From: Apodospora peruviana
Taxonomy: Eukaryota; Ascomycota; Sordariomycetes; Sordariales; Lasiosphaeriaceae
Length of the DNA: 64,000 nucleotides
Direction: 5' to 3'
NCBI GenBank assembly: GCA_033439685.1
Contig: JAUEDM010000003.1
Coordinates: 4,680,001-4,744,000 of the forward strand
The translations under genes were made by a program, and so were the position numbers. Positions 45,129-56,534 of this stretch are shown here, piece by piece (position 1 is the first letter of the stretch; each line of letters starts with the position of its first letter). The notes below the pieces were generated by a model. The model was not told where the DNA came from. It saw nothing but the letters and a program-made list of their open reading frames with translations, and ran no database searches.

Positions 45129-45629
45129 GACCCGACTTGCTTGCTTTGTTATCGGCTCTATGCGGGATGACTGCCAAGAGATCTTCCCCATTTCCTCGAA
45201 TTCGGCTCGAATCCCTCAAGGTCCCCCACCAAAGAATCAGATGCAACAGTGAAAGAGAAACCGGTAAGAATTTAGCCATGCGAATGCCGATGAGGATGGG
45301 GGTGCAAAGAACAAAGGTCACGCTTCCACAAGGTCATTCTTCTTACTTGTCTGCTTTATTGCCCGTTGCATCCATCCTCAAGGAATGACAGTCAGCCGTG
45401 TCTCGTGGTTGCCACACCACTTCGATACATACCTGCAGCCAGACCTCGGACACAGCGAACAGCGAAGCGTGGAAAAATAACTTGCTCAATTCTCCACACC
45501 AAGCTTTCGCCCCCATGTTATACCCACCCCAGCTTATATGGTACAAGGCTCAACAAACTGTTTGACTTCCCCTCCAAGCATCTGTTCGTAATTATCTTTA
45601 TCTTTTTTTTTTCAGCATTGCTCTTTTGG

Positions 45630-45637
45630 TTTGCGCA
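45630..45637 (+). promoter_or_regulatory. Mac1/GRISEA-type copper-response motif near the FRE start
   Basis: TTTGCGCA, an exact match to TTTGCKCA, about 185 bp before the reductase ATG. Confidence 0.45.
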
Positions 45638-45821
45638 TCCGGTACTCAGCAATTATCGATTAACGGCATGACATGTAAGCACCAACGAAGACGAAGACGG
45701 ACGCGCATCCAACTGCCCTGAAAACCGAACTGCGCTGGCCACAGGAGACAGAACGTAGCGATCGATCCAACAATTCTTCCGACAAGAGACTGCCCACGGC
45801 AGTCTCGCCACAGGCTTCAGA

Positions 45822-47772
45822 ATGAGCATGGATCACTCCCATGGGGGGATGGACATGGGGACGAGCAACTTCCAGACGACGAATTCGGAACTGGCCCGCG
45901 ATTTTTGGTATATCGTCGCCGGGGTGTTGGGGCTTTTGGCAATAACCCGTGTAGTCAACTACTACAAGTCAACGAGGAGGTAGGGTCATGTCTGATCGTT
46001 GAACGTTGCTGCCCCAGCGCTAATCATGCCTTCGCAGATTACGGAGACAAGCAGCGAAATCGGTGGACTGCCCGACAAAACCAAGCAATGGCTTCTTGGT
46101 GGCATGGGCGACCATGACAGCTGTGGTACGCGAGGTCAGCTACCCTCAGCTTTACGTTCCGCTGCGAGGGTTCGCCTGGATGACTCCCCCGCCGCTGGGT
46201 CGCGTCATTGGGCTTCTCATATACTGGGCCATCATCATCTACATGATGACAGCCAACGCCATCATCAAGGATGCCTACTTTTGGGAACGCATCGGTTTCC
46301 GCAACGCCTGGGTCACCGTGATGCAGGTGCCGCTGTTGTACCTTCTTGCGTCCAAGTGCAGCATCTTGGGCATGATTGCGGGGACGAGCCACGAGCGACT
46401 CAACTGGCTTCACCGATGGGTCGCGCGCACCATGTTTGTCACTGCATCGGTTCATGGCTGGCACTTTTGGACCCAGTGGGTTCGTGCCGACTTTGTGGAA
46501 TATGAACTCAAGTTGATGCCCATGGTCAAGTACGGCCTGGGTGCCTGGGCGGTTTTACTCTGGTCTCTGGTCTCGTCCTTCCTGCCGATCAGGCGGATGG
46601 CGTACGAGGTATTCGTGATTCAGCACATTATCACCGCCTGCCTCTTCCTGTGGCTTGTCTACGTCCATGTCCCACCAGTGGCGCAATACAACGTCTGGTT
46701 TGCGGTGGCGGCCCTGTCCTTTGATCGGGTGTCTCGGTCCGTTTTGCTTGTCTGGCAGAATATTAAATTCAACCCCAAGAGGGGGAACTGCAAAGGTGGG
46801 CAGAGGATTGGACATCAAGCCCAAGTGCGAGCAGTGGGAGACTCGATTGCGGTCATCACGATCAAAGATGTTCACTTCAAGTGGCGAGCAGGCCAGCACC
46901 TCTACCTCTGGATGCCCAAGATTGGGTTGGCCGAATCCCACCCCTACACAATTGCCTGCGCGCACCAGCTCCCCGACACCTGCATCTGCAACAGCATCCA
47001 GCTGGTGGTTCGCAAACATAAAGGATTCTCTCGACGACTCCACAATTTCGCATCCAAGGCACAGGAGGCGGGAAAGAAAGAGATATTGACGGCCTTTGTT
47101 TCTGGGCCATATGGTATGCCACCACGGTGGGACATTTACGAAACTATTGTCCTGATATCTGCGTCCACCGGAGCTTCGTTTACGCTACCGATCCTGGAGA
47201 GCGTTCTCCATACAAAGCAGGCAAACTGCACCAAGCGAATCGACTTTCTCCTCACGGCGAAGCAGGGCGAAGAGATTGACTTTTACATCACCCGACTGCA
47301 CGAGTTTATTGAGCGGGCAAAGGCCATCGGCATCGAGCTGTTGGTCCACATCGCCGTGACCCGCGGCAGTCCTCCGCCTTCCAGCGGCCGGGGCGCAACG
47401 AATATCGAAGCAGTTGGCTCCTCGTCAGCTTCCTCGTCGGGTAGTAACCTTGATAAGATGATGGCGGTGGCATCATCCGAGAACCCCTCTAGCGATGTGG
47501 AAAAAGCGGCCGGTTTGACACCGAGGCGGACGATGAGCAACTCTAGCACGGATTCCCACGTCCACCAATCGTCAGTGCGACCAGACGTTGAGGCTTTCAT
47601 CCGAGCTCCGGTCGAAGCGAGTGGCGGGGAGACGAGTGTGGTTGTCTGCGGTGGCCCGTCGCTCGTCTCAAGGGTCAGGAACTGTGTGGCTAGCCTATCT
47701 GATGAAAGGGCGGTTCACAAAGGGACTGGTGCGCAAGGCATACAGCTGCACGTTGAGGAATACAGTTTCTAG
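45822..47772 (+). CDS. FRE-type ferric/cupric reductase with Met/His-rich N-terminus
   Basis: Exons 45822-45979 and 46038-47772 encode 630 residues. The enzyme is a plasma-membrane flavocytochrome that passes electrons from NADPH through FAD and two hemes to external metal. A first helix (WYIVAGVLGLLAITRVV) is followed by the ferric reductase transmembrane domain with paired heme ligands His178/His192 and His249/His263, each 14 apart. HPYTIA near 354 is the FAD-binding motif and SGPYG near 407 the NADPH-side motif; the C-terminus ends VVVCGGPSLVSRVRN..LHVEEYSF. A Ser-rich loop interrupts the NAD domain near 460-520. The extreme N-terminus, MSMDHSHGGMDMG, resembles the copper-catching ends of Ctr transporters. 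Together with the divergent BIM1-like gene this suggests a cupric rather than ferric role. Confidence 0.88.
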
Positions 47773-48317
47773 AGTTTCATGGTTATGATATATGAAGATG
47801 GCGGCGCATTCGGTATTGGAGTTCAGTTTCGAGGAAATCCTGGCTTGGTTTGCCTGCAAAAGGAAAGGGAGCATGGCGTTTCAGGGGCATTGGATATCAG
47901 CATTGGCGTTGTTTACCTACGGATTGCAGCAGTTATTATTTCAGAGCATTTGTTAGCCTACACACGTGAAATTCACTGGTTTGTGGCATTTTATAACAAT
48001 ATGTAATGGACAAATCCAAGCATAGTATTATTCCCGACTTGAGACCAGCCAAAATGAAGCGTGGCTGGACCGTTGCCCCGCCGATTGTTCATCTAGGTGA
48101 AGCTTCCCTGAGCCAATCGTGGGCCATTGTTGGGCGAAGTGGGGCCGGAGGCTCACCGACCGGGAGCTTGGTTGGATTTTTTTCTCTTTCGGTTGGGCAG
48201 AATTCTGACTCACGGAAGGAGACATCTCGACATTTTGTTCTTGACATTGTGCGTCATCCAGAGTCCACTCGAGCCTAAAATAATTGGGAAAGAGTTCTCA
48301 TTGGGGCAGACCTGTTC
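47773..48317. other. Intergenic region, 545 bp
   Basis: 3' UTR of the reductase and promoter of the arginyl-tRNA synthetase. No other feature seen. Confidence 0.5.
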
Positions 48318-50626
48318 ATGACGGTCTGCCAGTCCTTCACGTCCAATTTTCTTCTTCGTACGCCCTTTTCAATTCGACCTTTGTTGCCCAAGACTCGACG
48401 TCTCGGCCATCTTCTTCGTGCTCCCGCTTCCCCCCACTTCAACCCCTCCATTTCCACTCTTCCAAACGGCAGCGCCGTCTTCATTCGCAGACTTGTCACC
48501 TATTCTACCCGCCTACCAAGACACTTATCCGCCATGAGTATCGAAAAGCTGGCCAAACAGGTCGAGGGCCTCACCTTCGAGGCCATCGCCGACAAGTACC
48601 CCAACTGCCATCCCGAGATCAACCCCTTCGACCTCTACCGCGCCCATCTCGCCAATGTCCTTTCTGGAATAACAGGCGTCGACTCGAGCATCATCTACCC
48701 AAATCTGGCATGGACGCTGAGTCTCGACAAGGGCGATCTGACCCTGGCTGCCCCGGCGCTGAGGATCAAGGGCAAGAAACCAGACCAGCTTGCTGAATTG
48801 GCCAAGGAGTGGGCAGAGATGGTAGGAACCATCCCACCAACACGTTGCGTTTGGATCCCTCTAACATAGGACGCACACAGTTCCCCGATAACGACCCTCT
48901 GGTCGCGAAACCTATCGTTGTCAACTACTTCCTCAGCTTTTACATCCGCGGTGCCCCTCTTATCCAGTCACTCATCCCCGCCATCCGAGAATCCGGTGCC
49001 GAGTATGGCCGCAACAAGTACCTCGGTCTCAAAGACCCCAAAGACCCTAGCAAGGGCCAGAAGCGTATTATTGTCGAGTTTTCCTCCCCGAACATCGCGA
49101 AGCCCTTCCACGCCGGCCATCTGCGTAGTACGATCATCGGTGGTTTCATCGCGAACCTATACGAGGGCGCTGGTTGGGATGTCGTCAGGATAAACTACCT
49201 CGGCGACTGGGGGAAACAATACGGTCTCTTGGCGCTGGCGTTTGAGAAATACGGTGACGAAGAGGCCTTGAAGAAGGACCCCATCAACCACCTGTTCCAA
49301 CTCTACGTCCGCATCAACTCGGAGATGACGGCGGAGAAGGAGGACATTGAAAAGCGGAAGGCGGCAGGCGAGGATACCACAGAGCTGGAGAAGAACAGCT
49401 TGGATGAGCAAGCCCGAGGCTACTTCAAAAAGATGACCGACCGGGACGAGGCTGCGCTGGCCCAGTGGAAGCGGTTCCGTGACCTCAGTATTACCCGGTA
49501 TAAGGACACTTACGCTCGTCTGAACATTCACTTTGACGACTACAGCGGAGAGAGCCAGGTCAGCGAAGATGAAATGGACAAGATCGGCAAAGAGATGGAA
49601 GAAAAGGGTATCTGCAAGGAGGATAAGGGCGCCATGCTTGTGAACTTCCAGGAGCTCATCCCAGGCAAGGAGGGCAAGCGCCTGGAGAAGCCGATTGTGA
49701 GGAAGAAGGATGGCACTGCGTTGTACCTGACCCGAGACATCAGCGAGCTGCTGAACCGTCACGAGAAGTATCACTTTGACAAGATGATCTACGTTGTGGC
49801 ATCAGCTCAGGATTTGCACCTCAAGCAGCTGTTCAAGATTATCGAGCTACTGGGGCACAAGGATATCGCCGATAAATGCCAGCACATCAACTTCGGTTTG
49901 GTCCTAGGAATGAGCACCCGTAAGGGCACGGTCAAGTTCCTGGACGACATTCTGAAGGACGTCGCCGACAAGATGCACGAGACGATGAGGAAGAACGATG
50001 ACAAGTACTCCCAGGTCGCAGATCCTGAGGCCACTGCCGATACTCTTGGTATCAGCAGTGTCATGGTCCAGGACATGTCTGGAAAGAGGTAAGACCAGTT
50101 GTCCTGCAACCATAAAGTACGATTTCCCGGACTCAACTAATTCACCGCACTGTAGGATCAACAACTATACCTTCAACATGGACGCCATGACTTCGTTTGA
50201 GGGTGACACTGGACCCTACCTGCAGTATGCCCACGCCCGCGTGAGCTCAATCAGACGTAAGGCAGGCCTCAGCGATGAGGAGATCGCCAGCGCGGACCTG
50301 TCACTGCTCATTGAGCCGCATGCTGTCAACATCGTCCGGCTGCTCGCACAGTGGCCCGACACGGTTCAGAACACGCTCAAGACGTTGGAGCCCACGACGG
50401 TGCTTACCTACCTTTTCAAGATGACACACGCATTGAGCAGCAGTTACGACCAACTCCAAGTGGTTGGCAGTGAGCGGGAGCTGATGAAAGCTCGCATGGC
50501 GCTTTACGATGCTGCGCACACCGTGCTGGGCAACGGCATGCGGTTGATTGGATTGAGCCCGGTCGAGCGGTGAGTTCTGTCCTTGCAGTCAACAATCTCG
50601 TCATACTGACAAGATCTAGCATGTAA
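48318..50626 (+). CDS. Arginyl-tRNA synthetase, cytosolic and probably mitochondrial
   Basis: Exons 48318-48821, 48881-50088, 50156-50569 and 50620-50626 encode 710 residues from the first ATG or 638 from the ATG at 48534. The enzyme charges tRNA-Arg. FSSPNIAKPFHAGHLRST (about residue 163 in the short form) is the HIGH region and GMSTRKGT (about 439) the KMSK region; DTGPYLQYAHARVSSIRRK opens the anticodon domain, which ends SPVERM. The last exon is only 7 bp and supplies Met plus the stop. The 72-residue extension from the first ATG has about ten Arg/Lys and no Asp or Glu, like a mitochondrial presequence. The first ATG has T at -3 and the second G at -3, with no ATG between, so leaky scanning can make both forms. 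Confidence 0.93.
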
Positions 50627-53258
50627 TCGCGAATGTAAAACAAATGCACATGCCTCGTGCATGGCTTGCAAACCGCTTCAGGTCCCTCCTCCTGGTGATT
50701 GGGGAAAGCTTTGAGTCGTCAGCTGAGACACAGATGGCTCTGTCGCACACGATCTTGGTAGATACAGTATTGTATCATGGGAGTAAGACTTTGGCAGACC
50801 ATATGGTTCAGCGTTGTATTTTGTAGTGTGCATTGTTAACCCTCGCAGCGCATCTCTGCAATCATCACCAGCGTTTATTGTTGATGCCGGTTTTTGAGGG
50901 CAGGGGTTATGGTTAGAACTGTCCAACCACTTTATCGACCAGAGGATCTGTGACCTCTTACCTAAACCCCCCAACTCACTTCACCAGACAGAAATGAGAA
51001 GATAATACAAGCATGCGTTTTGATCTGTCTCCAACTGGCTATCTCCAGGAATCGCGCATCTCCTTATCTACCCCATCGGCCCTGAATATCGATCGGGCTT
51101 GGCAATTTGACCGCCACTCAGGGCAAAATATGTTCCCCGGAAGGATGTTGTCCGTCGATGTCCGAATTCAAGCCAAGGCTCAAGTCCATTTTGGGATAAA
51201 TTCCAGGGCGATCCTCCGCTGCTTGGGGACCACAATTACCGTCAGCGTCAAGCTCGGGGAGCCTCAAACTATAACCCCAACTACATCTCCGTGATCGTCC
51301 CGGCGCTAATGATCGGGTTGGACAAAACCGCCCTTGCATTGCCGAACCGTGCATATTTCTTTGCCTTTTTGGGATTTTGACGTCTTGCTTGTTTGCCATT
51401 CGCCTTGGAAATCCGTGGCAAGCAGAAATTCGATAGTTGGATCTTTTGCATGGGGCTATTGTCCGTTATTCGTTTGAGGCGGCAAAGGTACCTTTCCTGA
51501 TTCCCAATGACCGTGCCTTCTGAAGATATCTTGGTTGGTGATAGCAAAGACTGAATCTCGCTCACAACAATCAGTGAAAATTTAACACGAATCATATGTA
51601 CCTTTCCCAGGAAATTTTCTATTTCAGTACCTCTAATTAGGATCTTGGATTCTTGTGGCTTGACACGGCCCGATTCTTGGTAAGTGTTTGATAATCCTTC
51701 CCAAGAGAACTGGACGGCCCCGAACTTCTTTTTCGGACATACGCCTCCAAGTTCGGCACTTACCGAACATTCGGTACCTTGTCCTACCCCGAGAGGCCAT
51801 CGGGACACTAACCCTTGCCCAGTCTGGGTGCCCCGAGTGGTGATGGAGAAGATGTGTGCCACTTGCCGCCGAGTTCGGCCACACCTTGGTTCTTGGCGGC
51901 TAGGGTCGGCGGTGATCTCAGCTTCCCGTCCTTTCTGTCATGATAAGAGACCTGTTTCATGATTTGAAAGACCAAGACATCACAACGTGGCTGACTTTAC
52001 CCCGGTGTAGTAGTACCTCTCACTAAGCCTCCTTCCCCAGTCCCGGCCCTCTATCTGAGCTCGGTGAACATGGCATCCAGATGGCGCAGATGTCATACCT
52101 AAGAGACATTTCACGCTTCTCATCGTCCAATCATGGGTATTTACCAACATGCCAAGTGATTAGTTCGCCCAGCACCGAAAGGAAGGCGGGTTCATTATTG
52201 TTTTTATTGATTTCAAAGATACGATTTCAACCTACGTACGTCTTATCAAACTTCTCGGGCACATAATATTACCTCCTTTTGCGTCAACAGTTCGGACCCT
52301 CCATCGGCCCCGTGACCAACCCGCCTACGGATAGTCGCCACTCTATCATCTAATGTTTACGCAGCAAAACCCCAGTTCTATTTCTGACTTGCGCCTTTGC
52401 TCATATTGCGTCCTCCATGCGTGTCTTGCCGCCGCCTCCTGCCGTCGAGCATCGAGATGGTGAGGGAAAGGGATTGATATTGGCTTTTAAACTTATGCCC
52501 CTAGGGTTCAGTCAGTTTCAACTTTTTCGCTTCAGTCTTCAACACTGATGATATATCTGGTCAGCTGTTTGTTGACACGATGCTATGCAAACGTCAGACC
52601 CTGCGTTTCCTTGCCCCCCTTGGTCTTCTCGGAGTTCATCTAATCCTTGTTGTGTTGTGTGTTTGTGTTGTATTTCTGATGTAACCCTTGCCTGCCCCCT
52701 TCTCTCCTTTCCCCTTCTCCTTGGACGACGATCTTTGCTATACAGCAACTAGTAGCGTAGCATTTTTGACAATTATGCAAGCCCCCAGCCCACCAAGGAA
52801 GGCCCAGTGGCCCCACGTCAGAGACAAATGGGTTTTGATATGAAACCTGTGAGCTGTCTGTCACGTTGGTCCCATGCGGGCGAGGGTGAAGTGAAGAGGA
52901 GAACCATGTATAGCTCGCCGTCCACGGCCACATGAGTCTGTGTCATTCCTTGTTTCCTGGAACCCTTCTTCCCGGACTCACGGACTGAACAGGAACACGG
53001 GCTTGCGTTTCTCTCTCCTTTTATCAAAGCTCACATGTCCATCTTGCCTCGACAACACACTGATGACCTCCAACCGCTCCTTGTTTGGTGACGCGTACTA
53101 CTACTGAGTGACAAGTTTGTCTCTCATTCTCTTCGTTCACGGACGTCTTTCACACACTCAGGTGACACTGTTCACGTGGAGGGGCTCAACCACTTCACTT
53201 ACACCCAAGTTCCACTTTTGACTCACACACGTTCCCGCCGCCGGCTCTATTTTGAGAG
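50627..53258. other. Long intergenic region, 2.6 kb
   Basis: No supportable gene. The longest open frame (minus strand, 51281-51862) has no recognisable motif or splice partners. GC is lower than in the flanking genes. It includes the P450 promoter. Confidence 0.55.
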
Positions 53259-55510
53259 ATGTTGGTTGCGATCTTACTGCTCGTCATCGTGGGCGCAGCT
53301 CTGCTGGCAGTAAACAGCCATGTCGTGAGGAAGCAACTTCCTCCGGGCATTCAGGAGCTGCCTGGGCCACTAAGTAGGGTTTTTTTTACTTTTCCTTTCG
53401 TCTTCTCATCACACCGGACTCCATGTTTCTCACGACGACAACACCTGTGCTAACCTTATCCCACCAAGACCTTCCATTGATCGGGCGCGTTCACGATGTC
53501 CCAGCAAAGGGGTCTTGGCTCAAGTTCTACGAATGGAGCAGGATATACGGGCCCATCTACCAGACCAAGATGTTTGGCACCGTCCACGTGTGGATCTCGT
53601 CGGAACAGATCGCCCACGATCTTTTGTCCAAACGGGCGCCCGTCTATTCTGACCGGCCCCTGATTCCCAACTTGCCCAATAACCGGACGAGCGGAGACTA
53701 TCTTGCTTTGCTGGGCCGCACAGGTATGGAGCGTTCTGTTTTTCAACCCATTGTCCTCTTTATCAGCTTGGTACTTACACACCAACAATAACAGAGACAT
53801 GGAAGCGCCAACGCAAGCTCTGCAACCACCTCATGCACACCAGCTCCCTGGCCTCGCTGCACTCGTACCCAACCCTCGAGCGCGACCGCATGCTCTTCCT
53901 CATGCTGCGCGATCCAGGCAACTACCTCGAGTGGATCGAGCAGTTTACCTCGAGAACCATCTCCCGCTTGAGCTGGGGCACGGCGCACCCGGCCAGCGTG
54001 CTGCGACACACGACTTTTGGGCTACTGGAAACCATCAGCCCGTCGGGCGCGCTGCCCAACGTCATCGGCTTCCTCCGGCACGTACCCTACGTGATCAGCC
54101 CGTGGAAGAGGAAGGAGAAGGCGCGCCAGGAGCTGGAAGGCAAGCTCTTCAAGGCGAATGTCGGGTTCGTGGAGAAGATGATGGCCACACAGAAAGCTGA
54201 GCCGAGTTTCATCAAGACGTTCCTGCAGAGTAAGGAGGCTGCGGACGAGATGGAGAAGACGCATAAATGGGGCGAGACGGACGAGGCGAGACAGGTTGTT
54301 GGTCTGATGGCCATTGCCGGCGCGTTGACCATCGGCAGCCCGATTCAGAGCTATATACTGGCTATGTGTCATTATCCGGAGTGGCAGTATAAGTTGCAGG
54401 AGGAGATTGATGTTGTGCTCGAGGGTCGGTGTCCGCAGTGGGAGGACAGGGAGAAGCTGCCCATGTTGAGGGCGGTTGTGAAGGAAGTCATCCGGTGGAG
54501 GCCGGCTGTGCCAACTGGTTAGTCTTTTATTCATTGCTTTTCGAGTTGATGGATGACTGCTAACGATAGGCTCCGCAAACAGGTATTCCGCACGCCACGG
54601 AAAAGGATGACATCTACAACGGCTACTTCATCCCAGCTGGAGCGACGATACACGCTCTGGAATGGTATGTTTTCTTCCCGTGATCTCACCTTTCCTTCCA
54701 CTGGATCTCACTAATTAACACCACCACCGAAAAAGGGGCATCACGCGCGACGAGACCGTCTACCCGGACCCAGAGACATTCAACCCCCGCCGCTGGCTCG
54801 ATCCATCCTTCACGACCACCTACCGCGAACCACTAACCCAATACCCCAACCTCAACGGCTTCTCGCAGTTCGGTTTCGGGAGGCGCACGTGCCAGGGCGT
54901 GCCCATCGTGGAGCAGGACCTCTTCCTGACCATGGGCGGCATGGCCTGGGCCTTCGACATGCGCAAGAAGCGCGACCCCAAAACCGGCGCCGAGGTGCCC
55001 GTGCACTGGAACGACTACACACCTCTCCTAATCGCCAAACCCGCAAAATTTGCGTTCGATGCGTTCCCGCGGTCGGACGAGAAGAAGCGTCTGATGAGGG
55101 AGATGTACGAGGGCGCGACCGCCAGGATGGAAGAAGAGAGCGCCGGCGACGGTGAGGCCGCCAGTGAGTTCCACGAGAAGATGGTCCGAGCCGCGCCGGC
55201 TGGACTAAAGGACGAGTACGGAGATATGAATGGCGGGGACATGCCCGAGAGCGACCACGATGTGTTGATCAATGTCCGCGACTCGAGTCCCGACAGCATG
55301 TCGTCGCTCGGGTCGTTCTCCCGGTCGGAAAGTCCGAATACTAGTAGTACTTCCGAGGAGTCGGATTTGGATGAGCCGGCTGAGATCCAGGAGCTGTCGG
55401 CTTCGGTCATGGAGAGGATTGATCTGCACATGGGAGAGAAGCGGAAGATGTTCAACATGCAGCCGAGGGTCGCGGGTTTGGATCTTCCTGGGGCTTGGCG
55501 GTGGTCTTGA
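53259..55510 (+). CDS. Cytochrome P450 monooxygenase with acidic C-terminal extension
   Basis: Exons 53259-53373, 53469-53723, 53795-54517, 54583-54664 and 54736-55510 encode 649 residues. A single N-terminal membrane anchor (MLVAILLLVIVGAALLAV) and LPGPLNLPLIGRVHDVP hinge place it on the ER. AGALT near 325 is the I-helix oxygen motif, KEVIR near 358 the ExxR motif, FNPRRW the PERF region, and FGFGRRTCQG with Cys445 the heme loop. It resembles the CYP64-like fungal group (O-methylsterigmatocystin oxidoreductase-like), but the substrate is unknown. The protein runs about 140 residues past the normal P450 end with a Glu/Asp/Ser-rich tail (SSPDSMSSLGSFSRSES, STSEESDLDEPAEI). No other biosynthetic gene is adjacent, so a secondary-metabolite cluster is not indicated. 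Confidence 0.9.
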
Positions 55511-56534
55511 GTTGTGCTTTACAGTGGTGTCTGACTGGTGAGTTATTAGTTTCGGCCCTCGTCTTTTCTGCCCTGGGTGTCGGATTTTACATGCTTTCTT
55601 TGCTATTGGAGTCGTGGGATTGGCGTGCACATTTTTTTTGTGTTGATCATACGTTCAGAAATAGGAGGATGTTAAGTTGGCCGATACCTGAGTCAGATAT
55701 GTTTTCTGGTTTTTTTTTTTTTTTTCTACGACTTTATGTCCAGGCGATCCATGATTTTTCTACAGATAATCTTGTCTTGTCTTGTCTGGGGCATTCCGTT
55801 ACTTCAAACGCCAACACTTGTATCTCGTTAGGCAGTATCCATTCATTCTTACTCTCCTCTCGTTTATTCTTCACATGTTCGTTGTTGATCCTTGTTTTTG
55901 CCCCTTTTCCACCGGTGTTCAACACGGCCTCCTGTAGTTTGACGGAGGCGGCTACTAGTCAGGGCCAAAAAGCGCCGTCTGGCGAAGAAGCGGTCTGTGG
56001 TTGTTAGATGGCATCTTAGCACTGCTGAGAACCTGTTCACGAGCTTCTATGATAGTGTTATCCGACCTTTCGAGAAGCTCTTTTCCACTCTCCTCGGACT
56101 TCTTTCTGGTTTCTCTCAGCCCAGCCACACTCTGCCAGACTGTCATTCACCCAGACCGCCCCTCTCCATTATCTTGCCGTCGACGCGTCGGCAGTGAACA
56201 CAGGAACATGCAGCCGGCTTGAAATAGCAACCGTGCAATTTAAGATTTAACTAGCAGCTGAGAGCGCAAAAGTGCAGCCAGCTAAGCATTGTTAGTATAA
56301 GCTTAAGACTTGGGGACACAATGGACGCATACTAGCCGCACGATGGGAACCGAGATACCACTAGTATTTTAGACGTGACGAGATATTTCCAGATCCGGAT
56401 AACCCAGACGTGACGTCTCCTTGCTGTAAATTCTCAGCGGAATCTCTTTTGCTACATGTAATCGTCCACTCTCTCTCCAGCCTCACCTCCAGAATATTCC
56501 ACTTAACCACATTCTTCACGATTCATTGCCCTTC
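55511..56534. other. Intergenic region, 1.0 kb
   Basis: Contains an uninterrupted T tract at 55710-55725. No gene or known repeat is visible. Confidence 0.5.

Larger units (their letters stand above)
43631..45821. promoter_or_regulatory. Shared divergent upstream region of the copper genes, 2.2 kb
   Basis: No gene is visible between the BIM1-like gene (minus) and the FRE-type reductase (plus). Copper-response-like octamers are annotated separately at 44904, 45122 and 45630. Confidence 0.5.

Noticed and set aside
51281..51862. 193-residue open frame on the minus strand
   Set aside because: No domain, signal peptide, splice partners or coding-like composition; sits in a long spacer.
53259..55510. 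Secondary-metabolite gene cluster around the P450
   Set aside because: Neighbours are a tRNA synthetase and an RNase H-fold gene; no synthase, transporter or tailoring enzyme is adjacent.
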